Positions 42,503 through 52,211 of a DNA stretch of 64,000 nt are shown here, one piece after another. Origin of the DNA: Hoeflea phototrophica DFL-43 (GTDB lineage: Bacteria; Pseudomonadota; Alphaproteobacteria; Rhizobiales; Rhizobiaceae); assembly GCF_000154705.2 (NCBI RefSeq), contig NZ_CM002917.1, positions 4,181,319-4,245,318 of the forward strand, read 5' to 3'. Position 1 is the first letter of the stretch. The number at the start of each line of letters is the position of its first letter. The position numbers and the translations under genes are program-made. A model generated the notes under the pieces. That model did not search any database and was not told the origin of the DNA. It saw nothing but the letters and a program-made list of their open reading frames with translations.

Positions 42503-43984
42503 TCAGGCTGCTTCGCCGCGAAGGGTGTCGGGAGTCTTCGTATTCGCCAGGTCCGGCCTGGCGAAGCAGGTTTGCCCGCGCCCCATCTCCTTGGCCCGGT
42601 AAAGCGCACCATCAGCGCACTTGATCACCGACTTTGCCGTAAGCGCATCGTCAGGCCACCAGGCAACACCGACGCTGGCGCCAACATCCGCCATTCCCCC
42701 TTCAAAAAGAACTGGAAGAGAAACGCTTTCGATCAGCTGCTCGCACCGTCGCAGCACATGTTCCCGGTCCAACTCATGATAAAGCAGGACGATAAATTCA
42801 TCACCGCCAATCCGTGCGGTCATGCCAGCATCGCCAATGGTCCGTGAGATCCGCGAGCCGATGATTTTCAGGACAGTATCACCCGCATGATGACCATAGG
42901 TATCATTGACCACCTTGAAGCGGTCGAGATCGACGCAAAGGATAGCACACCGGTCCTGCTGACCCTTCTCGATTATGGCCTCAAGTGCCAGATCGAACTG
43001 CACCCGATTTGGCAGCTCTGTCAGCGGGTCATGCTGGGCCAGAAACCGGTTCTTGGCTTCACTCTCCTGCAGCGCGCTCAATGCGGCGCTTGAGCGTCTG
43101 GCAACCAGCAGCACCGCTGCCGAAGCCACAACCAGCAGCCCGAGCAAAGGGGCGATCGCCCTGTTCAGAATGACCGCGGATGGATGATCGATTTTCCAGA
43201 CTGCGTGAATGTCATGTTGATCCCCCTCAATTCCAACAGGTATGGAAGCGTGGCCGTGGGGGATCGCGTCTCCGGTGGCGAAGCCAAACCCTTCGAGGTC
43301 AGGGCTGGAATGCAAACTGGAATCCGACAAAAGCGTCACCGGTTTCAGCGTCACCAGAACAAGCGGTGCACCATCGGGCAGCACCACATCACGATCGGGG
43401 ATGATGGCCTGGGCGACGACAAAGCTTATCCGCCCTTCGACCGGGCGAATGTCGGCAACATAGAGCGGGTTGGATTCGTCCAGCGGGTTTCCAGGGATCA
43501 CATATCCACCATTCTTGGCTCTACGCCGCTCCATGTAGTTTTGCTGCGCCTTGGCCACCAGATCCGCAGTCCCCGCAAGTACTGTATCACCTGCAGACGG
43601 CTCCAGGACTTCATCCCTGTGAACCAGGGCCACAGGCGCACCGTCCGGAGACACCACAACCGTGGTGTTGATCTTGAAATCATCCCACAGCCAGCCAGCG
43701 ATTTCCTCCTCTATGAACCGCTCGTCGACAGGCTCGGACAGGGCGCGCACCGCCGTGTCCCAATAGGATATCTGCGCCTGATCGCGCGCCAGAAGCGTCA
43801 GGTGACTCTCGACATCACGCCGCAGGACGGCCTTTTCGCCCTCCAGATGCGCCTCATCGGCAATCACGCCGGCCATCGTCAGGATCAGGAAACTCGAAAG
43901 GGCAAACGCAATGATCACCACCCCACACCAAAGATACACAGCATGGCTCAGACTGGGCATGAATCGCAAAACAGCATTCGACAT
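42503..43984 (-). CDS. Diguanylate cyclase with CHASE4-type sensor
   Basis: This 493-residue inner-membrane protein has membrane segments at ~20-42 and ~275-296 around a periplasmic CHASE4-like domain (DVESHLTLLARDQAQISYWDTAVRAL). The GGDEF active site is intact at 393-397 (RIGGDEFIV), with VDLDRFKVVND upstream, so c-di-GMP synthesis is likely. The RxxD inhibitory site five residues before GGDEF is missing, so product inhibition there is unlikely. The ATG at 43984 is preferred because GAGGG lies 7 bases before it. Confidence 0.9.
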   Translation of the reverse strand: MSNAVLRFMPSLSHAVYLWCGVVIIAFALSSFLILTMAGVIADEAHLEGEKAVLRRDVESHLTLLARDQAQISYWDTAVRALSEPVDERFIEEEIAGWLWDDFKINTTVVVSPDGAPVALVHRDEVLEPSAGDTVLAGTADLVAKAQQNYMERRRAKNGGYVIPGNPLDESNPLYVADIRPVEGRISFVVAQAIIPDRDVVLPDGAPLVLVTLKPVTLLSDSSLHSSPDLEGFGFATGDAIPHGHASIPVGIEGDQHDIHAVWKIDHPSAVILNRAIAPLLGLLVVASAAVLLVARRSSAALSALQESEAKNRFLAQHDPLTELPNRVQFDLALEAIIEKGQQDRCAILCVDLDRFKVVNDTYGHHAGDTVLKIIGSRISRTIGDAGMTARIGGDEFIVLLYHELDREHVLRRCEQLIESVSLPVLFEGGMADVGASVGVAWWPDDALTAKSVIKCADGALYRAKEMGRGQTCFARPDLANTKTPDTLRGEAA

Positions 43985-44011
43985 GCAGACACCCTCTTTG
44001 TTGAGGGACAT

Positions 44012-44674
44012 TTGATCATGGAAACCTGAAACCCGGGCTAACCGGCTTGGTTAGCGTTTCGCAAATTCATCAGCTGCAAGTTCGCCCACGAAATCAGGCG
44101 AGAGTCGCACGGCAACTTTGCCGACAAGTGCCATCTTGATGAGATGGTCGTGTCCATCAAGGGACACAGATACTGGCTATGGCGCGCCGTCGATGCCAAC
44201 GGCTACGTCCTCGACGCTATCCTTCAAAGCCGCAGAAATCGGAAGGCCACTCTCCGGTTGATGCGAAAGCTGAGCTGATCCCTGGCGTCGAACATTGCTC
44301 GCATAAAGGTTTGAACAATCGCGCAGAGAACTCTCACCTTACTGTGCGACGACGAGAAAAGCGAATGGTGCGGTTCAAACCGGCGCGCCAATGCCAGCGT
44401 TTCGTCTTAAACCACGGTCAGATCGGCAATCTTCTCCATCTTCATCGAAAACATCGTACCGCAACCGATGATCGCCAGCTTCGCGCCTATACCACTACGG
44501 CCTGGTGGGAAATCGCTGTGTTGATCGAGGCCTGAAAGCTCCGTCAAAGGCTGCTTTCACTCCAGACTCGATTAAGGCGACGCCACCACGAAAACCGCTG
44601 TAGAGAAAGCGTTGCAACCGCTTGGAATTTCGCGGTTCGTTATTATTAAAGGCTGTAATTTGTCGGTCCCAGCG
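44012..44674. other. Gene-poor region with transposase relic
   Basis: These 663 bases hold only the IS6-type relic listed next. The last ~140 bases (44536-44674), next to the epimerase gene, show no gene and no clear IS end. Confidence 0.5.
44070..44535 (+). pseudogene. IS6-family transposase relic
   Basis: One frame reads CHLDEMVVSIKGHRYWLWRA then VDANGYVLDAILQ, ending in a stop near 44277; the next frame (+1) continues with LIPGVEHCSHKGLNNRAENSH and RREKRMVRFKPARQCQRF. Both are hallmark IS6/IS26-type DDE transposase blocks (first Asp in HLDE, catalytic Glu in RAENSH). The N-terminal HTH and about 50 middle residues with the second Asp are missing, so this is dead. No inverted repeats were found. 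It marks the left edge of the carbohydrate region. Confidence 0.8.
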
Positions 44675-45523
44675 TTAAACAAGCCGATATTGCTTCGCCT
44701 TGTTGCGCAAGAAAGGCAGGCCACGGTCCATCACCTCCTCAAAGCTCCGGGCAACCGGACGCCAGACGGCAAGACCATGTGCAATCTGTGGGGGCATATT
44801 TACAAAACTCTCCATGGCCAAGCCGCCTTTGAAACCAATTGCAGCTAACGCGCCAAAAACCTCGTCCCAGTCACAACATCCCTCACCGGGAGTCCCACGG
44901 TCACTTTCAGAGAGATGAATATAGCGCAGGTGCTCGCGGGCATCGAGGATGCCGTTGGCAACACCCTTTTCCTCTATGTTCATATGATAGGTGTCCAGAT
45001 GAATAAAGATATTGTCGGACCCCACCTTTTCGATCATGTCGCGCGCCTGCCAGGCAGTATTGATAAGGTGGGTCTCATAACGATTCACCGGTTCAATCCC
45101 AAAGGCTATGCCGCGGCTTTTCGCGTGGCGTGCTGCCTCTGTCAGAGCATAAGCGACGTTGTCATACTCGGCCTGGGTTGGGGGAAAGCCACTGCGCTCT
45201 CCTATGCCGCCATAAGTTACCCCCGAAAGCGCTTCCGCCCCCAGACGGGCGGCAGTATCGATTGCGTCTTTGAGATGCGCGATGCCCCCCTCCGGGTTGA
45301 CCGAGCACCAGTTCTCCTTGGGCAAGCCGAGCGAACAGACGGCCCGCAAGCCATGCTTTTCAAGAAGGCCCCGCGTATGGTCCGCATCAACGACCGAGCT
45401 ATCAAGAAGCGCGATCTCGATGAAATCCATACCGTAGCGCGCAGCCTCCGGAATGGTCCGTGCCGCGCCGTCCCGGTCCCAGTGCATCGTCCACATGCTT
45501 GTGTGAACACCAAATCCCTGCAT
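44675..45523 (-). CDS. Ketose 3-epimerase-like protein (xylose isomerase-like TIM barrel)
   Basis: This 282-residue TIM barrel resembles D-tagatose/D-psicose 3-epimerases and related sugar isomerases. The metal ligands are visible as IEPVNRYETH, HLDTYHMN, HLSESDRG and AMESF. It would invert C3 of a free ketose or isomerise a related sugar. The ATG at 45523 has AGGAGG 5 bases upstream. It is the last gene of the polyol operon, 17 bases after the kinase gene. The substrate is not known. Confidence 0.85.
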   Translation of the reverse strand: MQGFGVHTSMWTMHWDRDGAARTIPEAARYGMDFIEIALLDSSVVDADHTRGLLEKHGLRAVCSLGLPKENWCSVNPEGGIAHLKDAIDTAARLGAEALSGVTYGGIGERSGFPPTQAEYDNVAYALTEAARHAKSRGIAFGIEPVNRYETHLINTAWQARDMIEKVGSDNIFIHLDTYHMNIEEKGVANGILDAREHLRYIHLSESDRGTPGEGCCDWDEVFGALAAIGFKGGLAMESFVNMPPQIAHGLAVWRPVARSFEEVMDRGLPFLRNKAKQYRLV

Positions 45524-45540
45524 ACCAGCCTCCTGTGCCC

Positions 45541-47166
45541 TCAAAGGTCTTTCAACGCCGTCCGCAGGTCACGATCCGCATGCTGAAGCGCCAGATAGGC
45601 CTTGAACCGCGCGTCGTGATGCCGGGCGAAGCCCTCTCCAGCGGGTTCGAAACGCTTTCCGATATGCGACATGGTCTTCATGCAGTCTTGCAACGAGCCA
45701 TAATGCCCGGATGCAACCCCACCCAGCATGGCCGCTCCAAGAAGCACCGGCTCGGGACATGTGATCGAAAGGATCGGCACTCCGCTTGCATCAGCCAGAA
45801 GTTGCTTCATCATATCGCTTTCACCAGCCCCGCCGCTAATGACGACAGCATGGGGCGCGAAATCATGCGCGCGCTGCGCCTCGATGATCTGTCGCAGCCC
45901 ATAACCAACCCCGAAAATTCCGGCAATGTAAGACGCCAGAAGATCATCAAATCCAGTCTCCAATGTAAGGCCGGAGACAACCGCCGTAGCATGAGGATCA
46001 GCATAGGGTGCCCGGTTGCCCAAAAACTCGGGCACGATGATCCGCGCGCCAGCCATAGTCACAGCACTGCTCAAATCAGGGCAGCGTCGCTGAGCTTCGC
46101 TGATCAGATAGGCCTGAACAGTCTGATTGGCAGCATCGGCGCGGGCCTGCGCTTCCGCACGGGCGGGATGACAACTGATCAGATGCGCAATGGCTTCGCC
46201 GGCGGCAGACTGACCGCCTTCACTGAGCCACAGCCCCGGAACCATTGCCGAGTAATAGGGACCCCAGACGCCCGATACAAAATGCGGTTGCACCGAGGAC
46301 GCCATGGTGCAGGCAGAGGTTCCGAAGACATAGCCCATCATCACCTCGGGGCCAGAATCCTTGTCTGCGCCGACAGTCCCGATGCCGCCGGCATGCGCAT
46401 CTATCAGCCCTGCCCCGACTGGCGTTCCCGGGCGAAGACCAAGGGCTTTCGCGGCCGCATCACTCAAACCATTGCCCAAGGGTGTACCCGGAGCCACAAT
46501 CGTCTGGCCAATACGGGCATAGTCCTCACTTGCCAGTTCTTCCAACCCGATCTGACGGAAGTAACTGGAATCCCACCTGTCTTCATGGCCCAGATAGGTC
46601 CATTTGCACGCCACCGTACAGGCAGAGCGCGTCAGCGATCCTGTTGCAGCCCAGGTCAGAAAATCGGCCAGGTCAAAAAACTGCCCCGCTAATGCAAAAT
46701 TCTCCGGCAGGTTCTCCTTGAGCCAGAGCAGTTTCGGCGTTTGCATTTCCGGTGAAATCCGCCCGCCGACATAGTCAAGCACGCGGTGACCCGCAGCATT
46801 GATCCGCTCTGCCTGATCCATGGCACGATGATCCATCCAAACGATCACATTGCGTTCCGCGTCTTTCGTCAGACTGACAGAAAGCGGCTGCATCTGCCCG
46901 TCCAACATCACCAGAGAGCATGCGGCGTCAAAACCCAGGCCTTTGATTTGATCGGCCTGCACCCCAGCCTGCGCGACGCAATCCCGGACCGAACGACAAA
47001 CGGCGTCCCAGATATTGACGGAAGATTGCTCGGCAATCTCGCCCGTTTCACGCCACATCCGGATGTCGTGTTTCCGACTGGCCAGCAGGGTTCCCACCGC
47101 ATCGAAAATTCCGGCGCGTGCACTACCGGTTCCGACATCCACTCCGACAAAAAAAGGACCCGCCAT
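45541..47166 (-). CDS. FGGY family carbohydrate kinase (ribulokinase-like)
   Basis: This 541-residue kinase has the FGGY N-terminal ATP motif GVDVGTGSARAGIFD (residues 8-22) and C-terminal GGAGESDMMKQLLAD. The long form with IVWMDHRAMDQAERINA matches the FGGY/D-ribulose-kinase subgroup, so a ketopentose is the likely substrate. It starts directly after the short-chain dehydrogenase stop (TAG-ATG) and should be coupled to it. Confidence 0.9.
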   Translation of the reverse strand: MAGPFFVGVDVGTGSARAGIFDAVGTLLASRKHDIRMWRETGEIAEQSSVNIWDAVCRSVRDCVAQAGVQADQIKGLGFDAACSLVMLDGQMQPLSVSLTKDAERNVIVWMDHRAMDQAERINAAGHRVLDYVGGRISPEMQTPKLLWLKENLPENFALAGQFFDLADFLTWAATGSLTRSACTVACKWTYLGHEDRWDSSYFRQIGLEELASEDYARIGQTIVAPGTPLGNGLSDAAAKALGLRPGTPVGAGLIDAHAGGIGTVGADKDSGPEVMMGYVFGTSACTMASSVQPHFVSGVWGPYYSAMVPGLWLSEGGQSAAGEAIAHLISCHPARAEAQARADAANQTVQAYLISEAQRRCPDLSSAVTMAGARIIVPEFLGNRAPYADPHATAVVSGLTLETGFDDLLASYIAGIFGVGYGLRQIIEAQRAHDFAPHAVVISGGAGESDMMKQLLADASGVPILSITCPEPVLLGAAMLGGVASGHYGSLQDCMKTMSHIGKRFEPAGEGFARHHDARFKAYLALQHADRDLRTALKDL

Positions 47167-47892
47167 CTACAGATCCACAGCGTTGGGCAAGAGTACCAAG
47201 TCGCGAATGGTCACATTTGAAGGCCTTGTCAGCATGAAAACCACGCAGTCGGCGACTTCCTTAGGCTGCATCAGGCTGCCTTCAGCCAAAGCCTGCTCCA
47301 TCTTTGCCTTGGGCCAGTCATCGAGCAGGGCCGTGACCACAGGACCGGGCAAAATCGCTCCCACCCTGACCCCATGCTTGGACATCTGCCGCCGCACCGT
47401 ATGAGTAAAGGCCTGCACTGCATGTTTGGAGGCCGTATAGATCGGCTCCCAGACCACCGGCACAATCCCGGCAATCGAGCTGGTGAGAACAACATCTCCA
47501 GCTTTTTGTGCGGCAAAATGCGGCAGAACCGCATGGATCGAGCGGAAGGCCGCATTGATGTTGAGGTTGAGCACCAGGTCCCACTGGTCCGGATCAGCTT
47601 CAAGGACATCACCCCCGACATAGGCTCCCGCATTGGCGTGGAACACATCAAGCCGGCCTGCCGCGTCCAAGATCTGCGGCAGCATCTGCGCCACACTCTC
47701 AGGCTTCAACAGGTCGGTGACGATGGGGTAGGCTCCCTGGCCCAGATCGTCGCAAACCTTGTTCAGAGCTGCGGCATCACGATCGACCAAGGCAACCCGC
47801 GCACCGGCTGCCAGGCATTCAGTCGCACAAGCCAGCCCTATGCCCGATGCCGCACCCGTGATTGCAACGACCTTGCCCTTCAGATCACCCAT
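47167..47892 (-). CDS. Short-chain dehydrogenase/reductase (SDR 1)
   Basis: This 241-residue classical SDR has TGAASGIG at residues 14-21 and the catalytic SSIAG ... YTASKHAVQ. The C-terminal part ([16 protein letters not shown]) resembles the YdfG/serine-dehydrogenase-like or ribitol-dehydrogenase group; subgroup is uncertain. Within the operon it would oxidise a polyol or reduce a ketose. It abuts the kinase gene. Confidence 0.88.
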   Translation of the reverse strand: MGDLKGKVVAITGAASGIGLACATECLAAGARVALVDRDAAALNKVCDDLGQGAYPIVTDLLKPESVAQMLPQILDAAGRLDVFHANAGAYVGGDVLEADPDQWDLVLNLNINAAFRSIHAVLPHFAAQKAGDVVLTSSIAGIVPVVWEPIYTASKHAVQAFTHTVRRQMSKHGVRVGAILPGPVVTALLDDWPKAKMEQALAEGSLMQPKEVADCVVFMLTRPSNVTIRDLVLLPNAVDL

Positions 47893-47904
47893 CTCAACCC
47901 CTCC

Positions 47905-48678
47905 CTATATGCTTGAATGACCGCCTTCGATCATCATGACCGCGCCATTGACGAGGTCTGATGCCGGTGAGGCCAGATAAAGCGCCATATCCGCAATCTC
48001 GACCGGCTTACCAAACCGCCCCAGGGGGGTCCGTGCGATGAACGGATCCTTTTTCTCAGGCGCCGACCAGAGTTCCTTGCCCATTTCAGTCAACACCACG
48101 GTCGGGCAGATTGCGTTGACCTGCACGTTGTGTGGCGCCGCCTCGACCATCAGTGATTTGGTCAACGCATTCAGCCCTCCCTTGGAAGTGGCATAGGCCG
48201 CGTGATCCTGAAGGGCGATGACTCCGGTCTGGGATGAGATATTGATGATCTTTCCCATCTTGCGGGCCATCATCCCCGGCAACAAGGCTTGCGACAGGAT
48301 AAAGGGCGCGGTCAGGTTAACGGCAATCGTGCGCATCCAGGCGTCAATGGGATAGTCCACCACAGGGCCGGTGACAGCGATTCCGGCCGAATTGACCAGG
48401 ATGTCAATACGCTCATCGGCTGCCGCCAATGCCTTTCGCGCGACTTCTGCAGTGTCCGCGGCAAGGGCCAGATCCCCGGTTGTTGCCGTAAACCTGCGGC
48501 CTTTTGCGCGCACCACATCTGCCAATGCCGCCAACCTGTCCCGGTCTCGCCCGTGTCCAATGACATCGGCGCCGGCATCTGCAAAGACCTCGGCGATGGC
48601 ATAACCGATCCCCGACGAGGCTCCAGTCACAAGGGCGGTGCGGCCTGTAAGAGAAAAACGGCTTTCCCAACACGACAT
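47905..48678 (-). CDS. Short-chain dehydrogenase/reductase (SDR 2)
   Basis: This 257-residue classical SDR has TGASSGIG at residues 18-25 and the catalytic NISSQTG with YATSKGG. Its overall pattern resembles L-xylulose reductase/gluconate-5-dehydrogenase-type enzymes, which act on ketoses or keto-acids. It follows the SIS gene by 3 bases. Two SDRs plus a medium-chain dehydrogenase suggest interconversion of several polyol/ketose isomers. Confidence 0.88.
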   Translation of the reverse strand: MSCWESRFSLTGRTALVTGASSGIGYAIAEVFADAGADVIGHGRDRDRLAALADVVRAKGRRFTATTGDLALAADTAEVARKALAAADERIDILVNSAGIAVTGPVVDYPIDAWMRTIAVNLTAPFILSQALLPGMMARKMGKIINISSQTGVIALQDHAAYATSKGGLNALTKSLMVEAAPHNVQVNAICPTVVLTEMGKELWSAPEKKDPFIARTPLGRFGKPVEIADMALYLASPASDLVNGAVMMIEGGHSSI

Positions 48679-48681
48679 GCT

Positions 48682-49248
48682 TTACTCCAGATTGGTGTGA
48701 TTGGCGCGCATAGCCTCGGGCGCCAGGCCAAGCCGGTCTCGCAGATCAAGAACAAGCAATTCAAAGAACAGGAACATCAACGCTTCAAAAAGCGAGCCCA
48801 TTGGCAGTATGGATCGTGCAGCAGCACCCTGATCTGATGCCATTGTTTGGGCAGGCAGATGGATCACCAGATCAGCGCCGCTCGGCACCGGTCCTTCCGG
48901 GGTCGCGGTGATGCACACCACGCGTGCGCCAGCCGCCCGCGCAACTTGTGCCAGAGCCGCAATGGTAGAGAACTCTCCTGGCCCTGCGCTAACGAACAGC
49001 AGATCGCCGGCACCCACCGGAGGGGTTGTCATGTCACCCGCCACATGGGCATCAAGCCCCAGATGGAAAAGCCGCATCGCCAGCGCCTTCATCATCAACC
49101 CTTCGCGGCCCACACCGTGGCAGACAATCCGCTTCGCCTCTGCCAACGTGGACGAAAGCCCGTCTATCTGGTCCAGAACAGGACCACTCAGACCTGGACG
49201 CAACTCGTCCAACACCAATTCTGCCAATTTGTCTCTGGACATTTCCAT
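48682..49248 (-). CDS. SIS-domain sugar isomerase (HxlB-like)
   Basis: This 188-residue single SIS domain resembles 6-phospho-3-hexuloisomerase (HxlB). Typical blocks are HGVGREGLMMKALAMRLFHLG and SAGPGEFSTIAALAQVARAAGA, and the C-terminal GSLFEALMFLFFEL. HxlB isomerises hexulose phosphates in the RuMP pathway, but no HxlA-type synthase is nearby, so here it more likely handles a phosphoketose from the FGGY kinase. An alternative ATG at 49242 has better Shine-Dalgarno spacing. Confidence 0.82.
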   Translation of the reverse strand: MEMSRDKLAELVLDELRPGLSGPVLDQIDGLSSTLAEAKRIVCHGVGREGLMMKALAMRLFHLGLDAHVAGDMTTPPVGAGDLLFVSAGPGEFSTIAALAQVARAAGARVVCITATPEGPVPSGADLVIHLPAQTMASDQGAAARSILPMGSLFEALMFLFFELLVLDLRDRLGLAPEAMRANHTNLE

Positions 49249-49251
49249 ACC

Positions 49252-50295
49252 TCAGACGCCCTGCATTTTGATCTGGATCTTGACATCGGCCGGGCGCGCC
49301 TCAACTGCGCGATCAAACGCTTTGATGCTATCGGCAAATGCAAAGGTTTGTGAGATCAATGGTTTAAGATCGACCTTGCCCGACGCGAGGATTTCGATCG
49401 CACGGTCATACATGTTTGCATAGCGAAACACCGTTTCCATACGGATCTCTTTGGATTGCGCCAGCACGATGTCGACCGGAACCGGATCCACGGGCATGCC
49501 GACCCACACCACACAGCCCGCGGGGGCCACAGCCTCGAGGGCGGTTTGCACCGACTTTGCTGCGCCAGCACACTCGAAGACCACATCTGCGCCCCATCCT
49601 GCCGTCCCGGCACGCACAACCTCCGCCACATCCACTTTGGTCACATTGATTGGATGAATATTGCCATACTGCGCAGCCACCGCCAGTTTTTCGTCAACCA
49701 GATCAGAGATATAGACCTTGGAACATCCTCCAGCCAAAGCCGCGAGCGCGACCATGATTCCAATTGGGCCAGCTCCTGTGACCAGAGCCGCGTCACCCGG
49801 CTTGATCCGGGCACGGGTTGCGGCCTGCATGCCGATTGCAAAGGGTTCAACCATCGCACCTTCGGCAAAACTGACATTGTCAGGCAATTTGTAGGTGAAG
49901 GCCGCGGGATGGACTACCGAAGGTGTCAGGCACCCGTGCACCGGTGGGGTCGCCCAAAAGCGCACATCGGGATCGACATTGTACACGCCGAGCTTGCTGG
50001 CTTTGGAGGCCATGTTGGGTATGCCCGGCTCCATGCAGACACGATCCCCGACGGCCAGATGCGACACCCCCTCCCCGAGTTCGGTCACCACGCCTGACGC
50101 CTCATGCCCAAGCACCATCGGGGCGTTGACCACAAACGGGCCAATCTTGCCATGGGTGTAGTAGTGCACATCACTGCCGCAGACACCGACGGTGTCAACA
50201 GCGATCCGCACGTCACCCCTGGCCAGGGTGCTTGACAGTTCGATTTCTCTCAGCGCCAGTTGGTTCTTCGCTTCCAAGACCAGTGCAATCGGCAT
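49252..50295 (-). CDS. Zinc-dependent polyol dehydrogenase (sorbitol/xylitol dehydrogenase type)
   Basis: This 347-residue medium-chain dehydrogenase oxidises a polyol to a ketose with NAD. The catalytic zinc ligands are Cys in [14 protein letters not shown] and His-Glu in GHEASG. The usual four-Cys structural zinc lobe is absent ([18 protein letters not shown]), as in mammalian sorbitol dehydrogenase. [11 protein letters not shown] is typical of this branch. GGGGAGA precedes the ATG. It is the second gene after the regulator. Confidence 0.92.
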   Translation of the reverse strand: MPIALVLEAKNQLALREIELSSTLARGDVRIAVDTVGVCGSDVHYYTHGKIGPFVVNAPMVLGHEASGVVTELGEGVSHLAVGDRVCMEPGIPNMASKASKLGVYNVDPDVRFWATPPVHGCLTPSVVHPAAFTYKLPDNVSFAEGAMVEPFAIGMQAATRARIKPGDAALVTGAGPIGIMVALAALAGGCSKVYISDLVDEKLAVAAQYGNIHPINVTKVDVAEVVRAGTAGWGADVVFECAGAAKSVQTALEAVAPAGCVVWVGMPVDPVPVDIVLAQSKEIRMETVFRYANMYDRAIEILASGKVDLKPLISQTFAFADSIKAFDRAVEARPADVKIQIKMQGV

Positions 50296-50316
50296 GTCTC
50301 TCCCCGCTTTCCCGTT

Positions 50317-51312
50317 CTAATCTTTCGAGCCGCCGGCGTCGACCGACATGGTCTTTTCCAGCAACGCGCGCGCCGTATACTCGTCTGTCACCAACGTGTT
50401 CACAAAGCCGCGCAGCAGAGCAGCATTTATAACAGCCACCTTGTGCGGCCCTCCGGCGGCCAGAATAACGTTGGGTATCGTCATAAGATCGTCCAGCGAG
50501 ACGCCGATGACGCGCTGGTTCACCGGGTGGTCGATGAGCGCACCGCTTTCATCGAGAACCAGCCCGATAATGTCGCCAACCCCGCCGAGTGCCCTGAGCT
50601 CTTCAACATCGATATCCTTGGGAAGGGCATCCCGGACCAAGAGCGAACTGAACAAGTCCCCGGTTGCCAATGCAACCGCGCCGCATGCGCGGATCTTGTC
50701 CAGCATCTCGGCAACGACGTCTTGTTGAATGAACATCTTCTGGCTGGCCGCACTGCTGGCAAACAAGGGGGCGGTGAAAAAGCTGTGTTCCGCATTGCAG
50801 AGATCTGCCAGGCGCGTTGTGATCTCATAGCCGTTTACATCCGACCCGCGCGCAATACCGCCCATGATCGACACGATCTCCAGATCGGGGCGGTCGATCG
50901 GCTGCATGAAGCGGGTGGCGAGATTAAGCGTATTGCCCCATGACATGCCGAAAGTGTGCAGGCTGGGATCCGAAAGAACCACTCCCAAATAACTGCCCAG
51001 CCCCGCGCTGATCAATGGCGTAACAGAGGCCGGGTTTTCTGCTGACGGCACGACCAAAGCACGCGAAAGACCGAAGGCACGCTCAAGCTGCCATTCAAGA
51101 TCAGCCGCTGCCGCGTAGATCGAATCAATACTGATCCTCAGGATTCCACGGCGGCGCGCCTCACCAAGTGCCTTGTTGACCCGCAGCCGTGTGATTCCAA
51201 ACCGGGCAGCAGCATCTGCCTGTGTCAGCCCTTCGATTTCGCAGGCCCATGCCAGACGGACAAGAAGTTGCTCTTCTTCATCTATTTGATCGATCTTGAT
51301 ACTTCGCGACAT
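50317..51312 (-). CDS. SorC/DeoR-type sugar-binding transcriptional regulator
   Basis: This 331-residue regulator starts with an HTH (GLTQADAAARFGITRLRVNKAL, residues ~28-49) and continues into the SorC effector domain (GVSWGNTLN-like block GMSWGNTLNLATRF, and GDLFSSLLVRDALP). SorC regulators bind phosphorylated sugars or polyols. It lies inside the polyol operon between the permeases and the dehydrogenase, so it likely controls this operon and the divergent ATPase gene. Confidence 0.9.
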   Translation of the reverse strand: MSRSIKIDQIDEEEQLLVRLAWACEIEGLTQADAAARFGITRLRVNKALGEARRRGILRISIDSIYAAAADLEWQLERAFGLSRALVVPSAENPASVTPLISAGLGSYLGVVLSDPSLHTFGMSWGNTLNLATRFMQPIDRPDLEIVSIMGGIARGSDVNGYEITTRLADLCNAEHSFFTAPLFASSAASQKMFIQQDVVAEMLDKIRACGAVALATGDLFSSLLVRDALPKDIDVEELRALGGVGDIIGLVLDESGALIDHPVNQRVIGVSLDDLMTIPNVILAAGGPHKVAVINAALLRGFVNTLVTDEYTARALLEKTMSVDAGGSKD

Positions 51313-51317
51313 AGCAC

Positions 51318-51336
51318 CCCTCTAGATTTCAGAGGG
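51318..51336 (-). promoter_or_regulatory. Hairpin covering the sorC-type regulator Shine-Dalgarno
   Basis: CCCTCT and AGAGGG form a 6-bp stem with a 7-base loop just upstream of the regulator start; the AGAGGGG that would serve as Shine-Dalgarno is within the stem. This may lower regulator translation. Confidence 0.4.
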
Positions 51337-51389
51337 CTTCGGACGCAAAATCATGTCGCCCACACCGCACTCCGTTGAGGTTGCACGTC

Positions 51390-52208
51390 TCACTTCACCG
51401 CACCCATGGTCAAGCCACGCACCAACTGTTTAGATGCAATCAGCGCAAAGATCAGCACCGGAATCACGATCAAAGTCGAGGTGGCCATGATCTTGCCGTA
51501 AGGCAAGTTGTAGCCTTCCATAAAGGACACCGCCATCGCCGGCGCTGTTTTTGCTTCGGACCGTGTCAAGATCAGGCCGAACATCATCTCGTTCCAGGAA
51601 AAAATGAACGAAAAGATCGCCGAGACCGCCACGCCCGGCATCGCCAGGGGAAGACAGATCTTCCGCATGATGGTGAATTGCGAGGCCCCCTCAAGACGCG
51701 CCGCCTCATCCAAATCATAGGGAATGCCGCGGAATTGATCGGTCACGATCCAGATCACGATCGGAAGGTTGAACGTCAGGTAGATCAGAACCAGCGTAAA
51801 GTGCTTGTCCAGAATACCCAGATTGCGGGCGATCAGAAAAAACGGCAGCGCCAGCACGATGGGTGACACCATACGGTTGGTGATGAACCAGAACCAAAGG
51901 TCCTTTTTGCCGCGAAACTCGAACCTGGCCAGAGCAAAGGCTGCCGGCACACCCAGCAGGAGGGCAAGCAATGTGGTGGACACCGCGATGACCAGCGAGT
52001 TGATCAGGGTGCGCAGCACGCCATCTTCAAACAACGCCTCGCGGTAGTTGTTCAATGTCGCTTCGAATATCCAGACGGGTGGCGATTCAAGAGCCACGAT
52101 CTGGGTTTTCAGCGAAGTGGTGACCATCCAGTAAAATGGAAACACGCAAATCGTGATGATGATGAGAAGCAAGACAATCTGAGAGGCGAGGGAGCGGGGC
52201 GTGTTCAT
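51390..52208 (-). CDS. Carbohydrate ABC transporter permease (MalG type)
   Basis: This 272-residue permease has six hydrophobic segments and the EAA loop EAARLEGASQFTIMRKICLPLAMPG. It forms the inner-membrane channel with the adjacent MalF-type subunit. GTG at 52211 and ATG at 52208 are both possible; the ATG is given. It follows the other permease without a gap. Confidence 0.92.
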   Translation of the reverse strand: MNTPRSLASQIVLLLIIITICVFPFYWMVTTSLKTQIVALESPPVWIFEATLNNYREALFEDGVLRTLINSLVIAVSTTLLALLLGVPAAFALARFEFRGKKDLWFWFITNRMVSPIVLALPFFLIARNLGILDKHFTLVLIYLTFNLPIVIWIVTDQFRGIPYDLDEAARLEGASQFTIMRKICLPLAMPGVAVSAIFSFIFSWNEMMFGLILTRSEAKTAPAMAVSFMEGYNLPYGKIMATSTLIVIPVLIFALIASKQLVRGLTMGAVK

Positions 52209-52211
52209 CAC

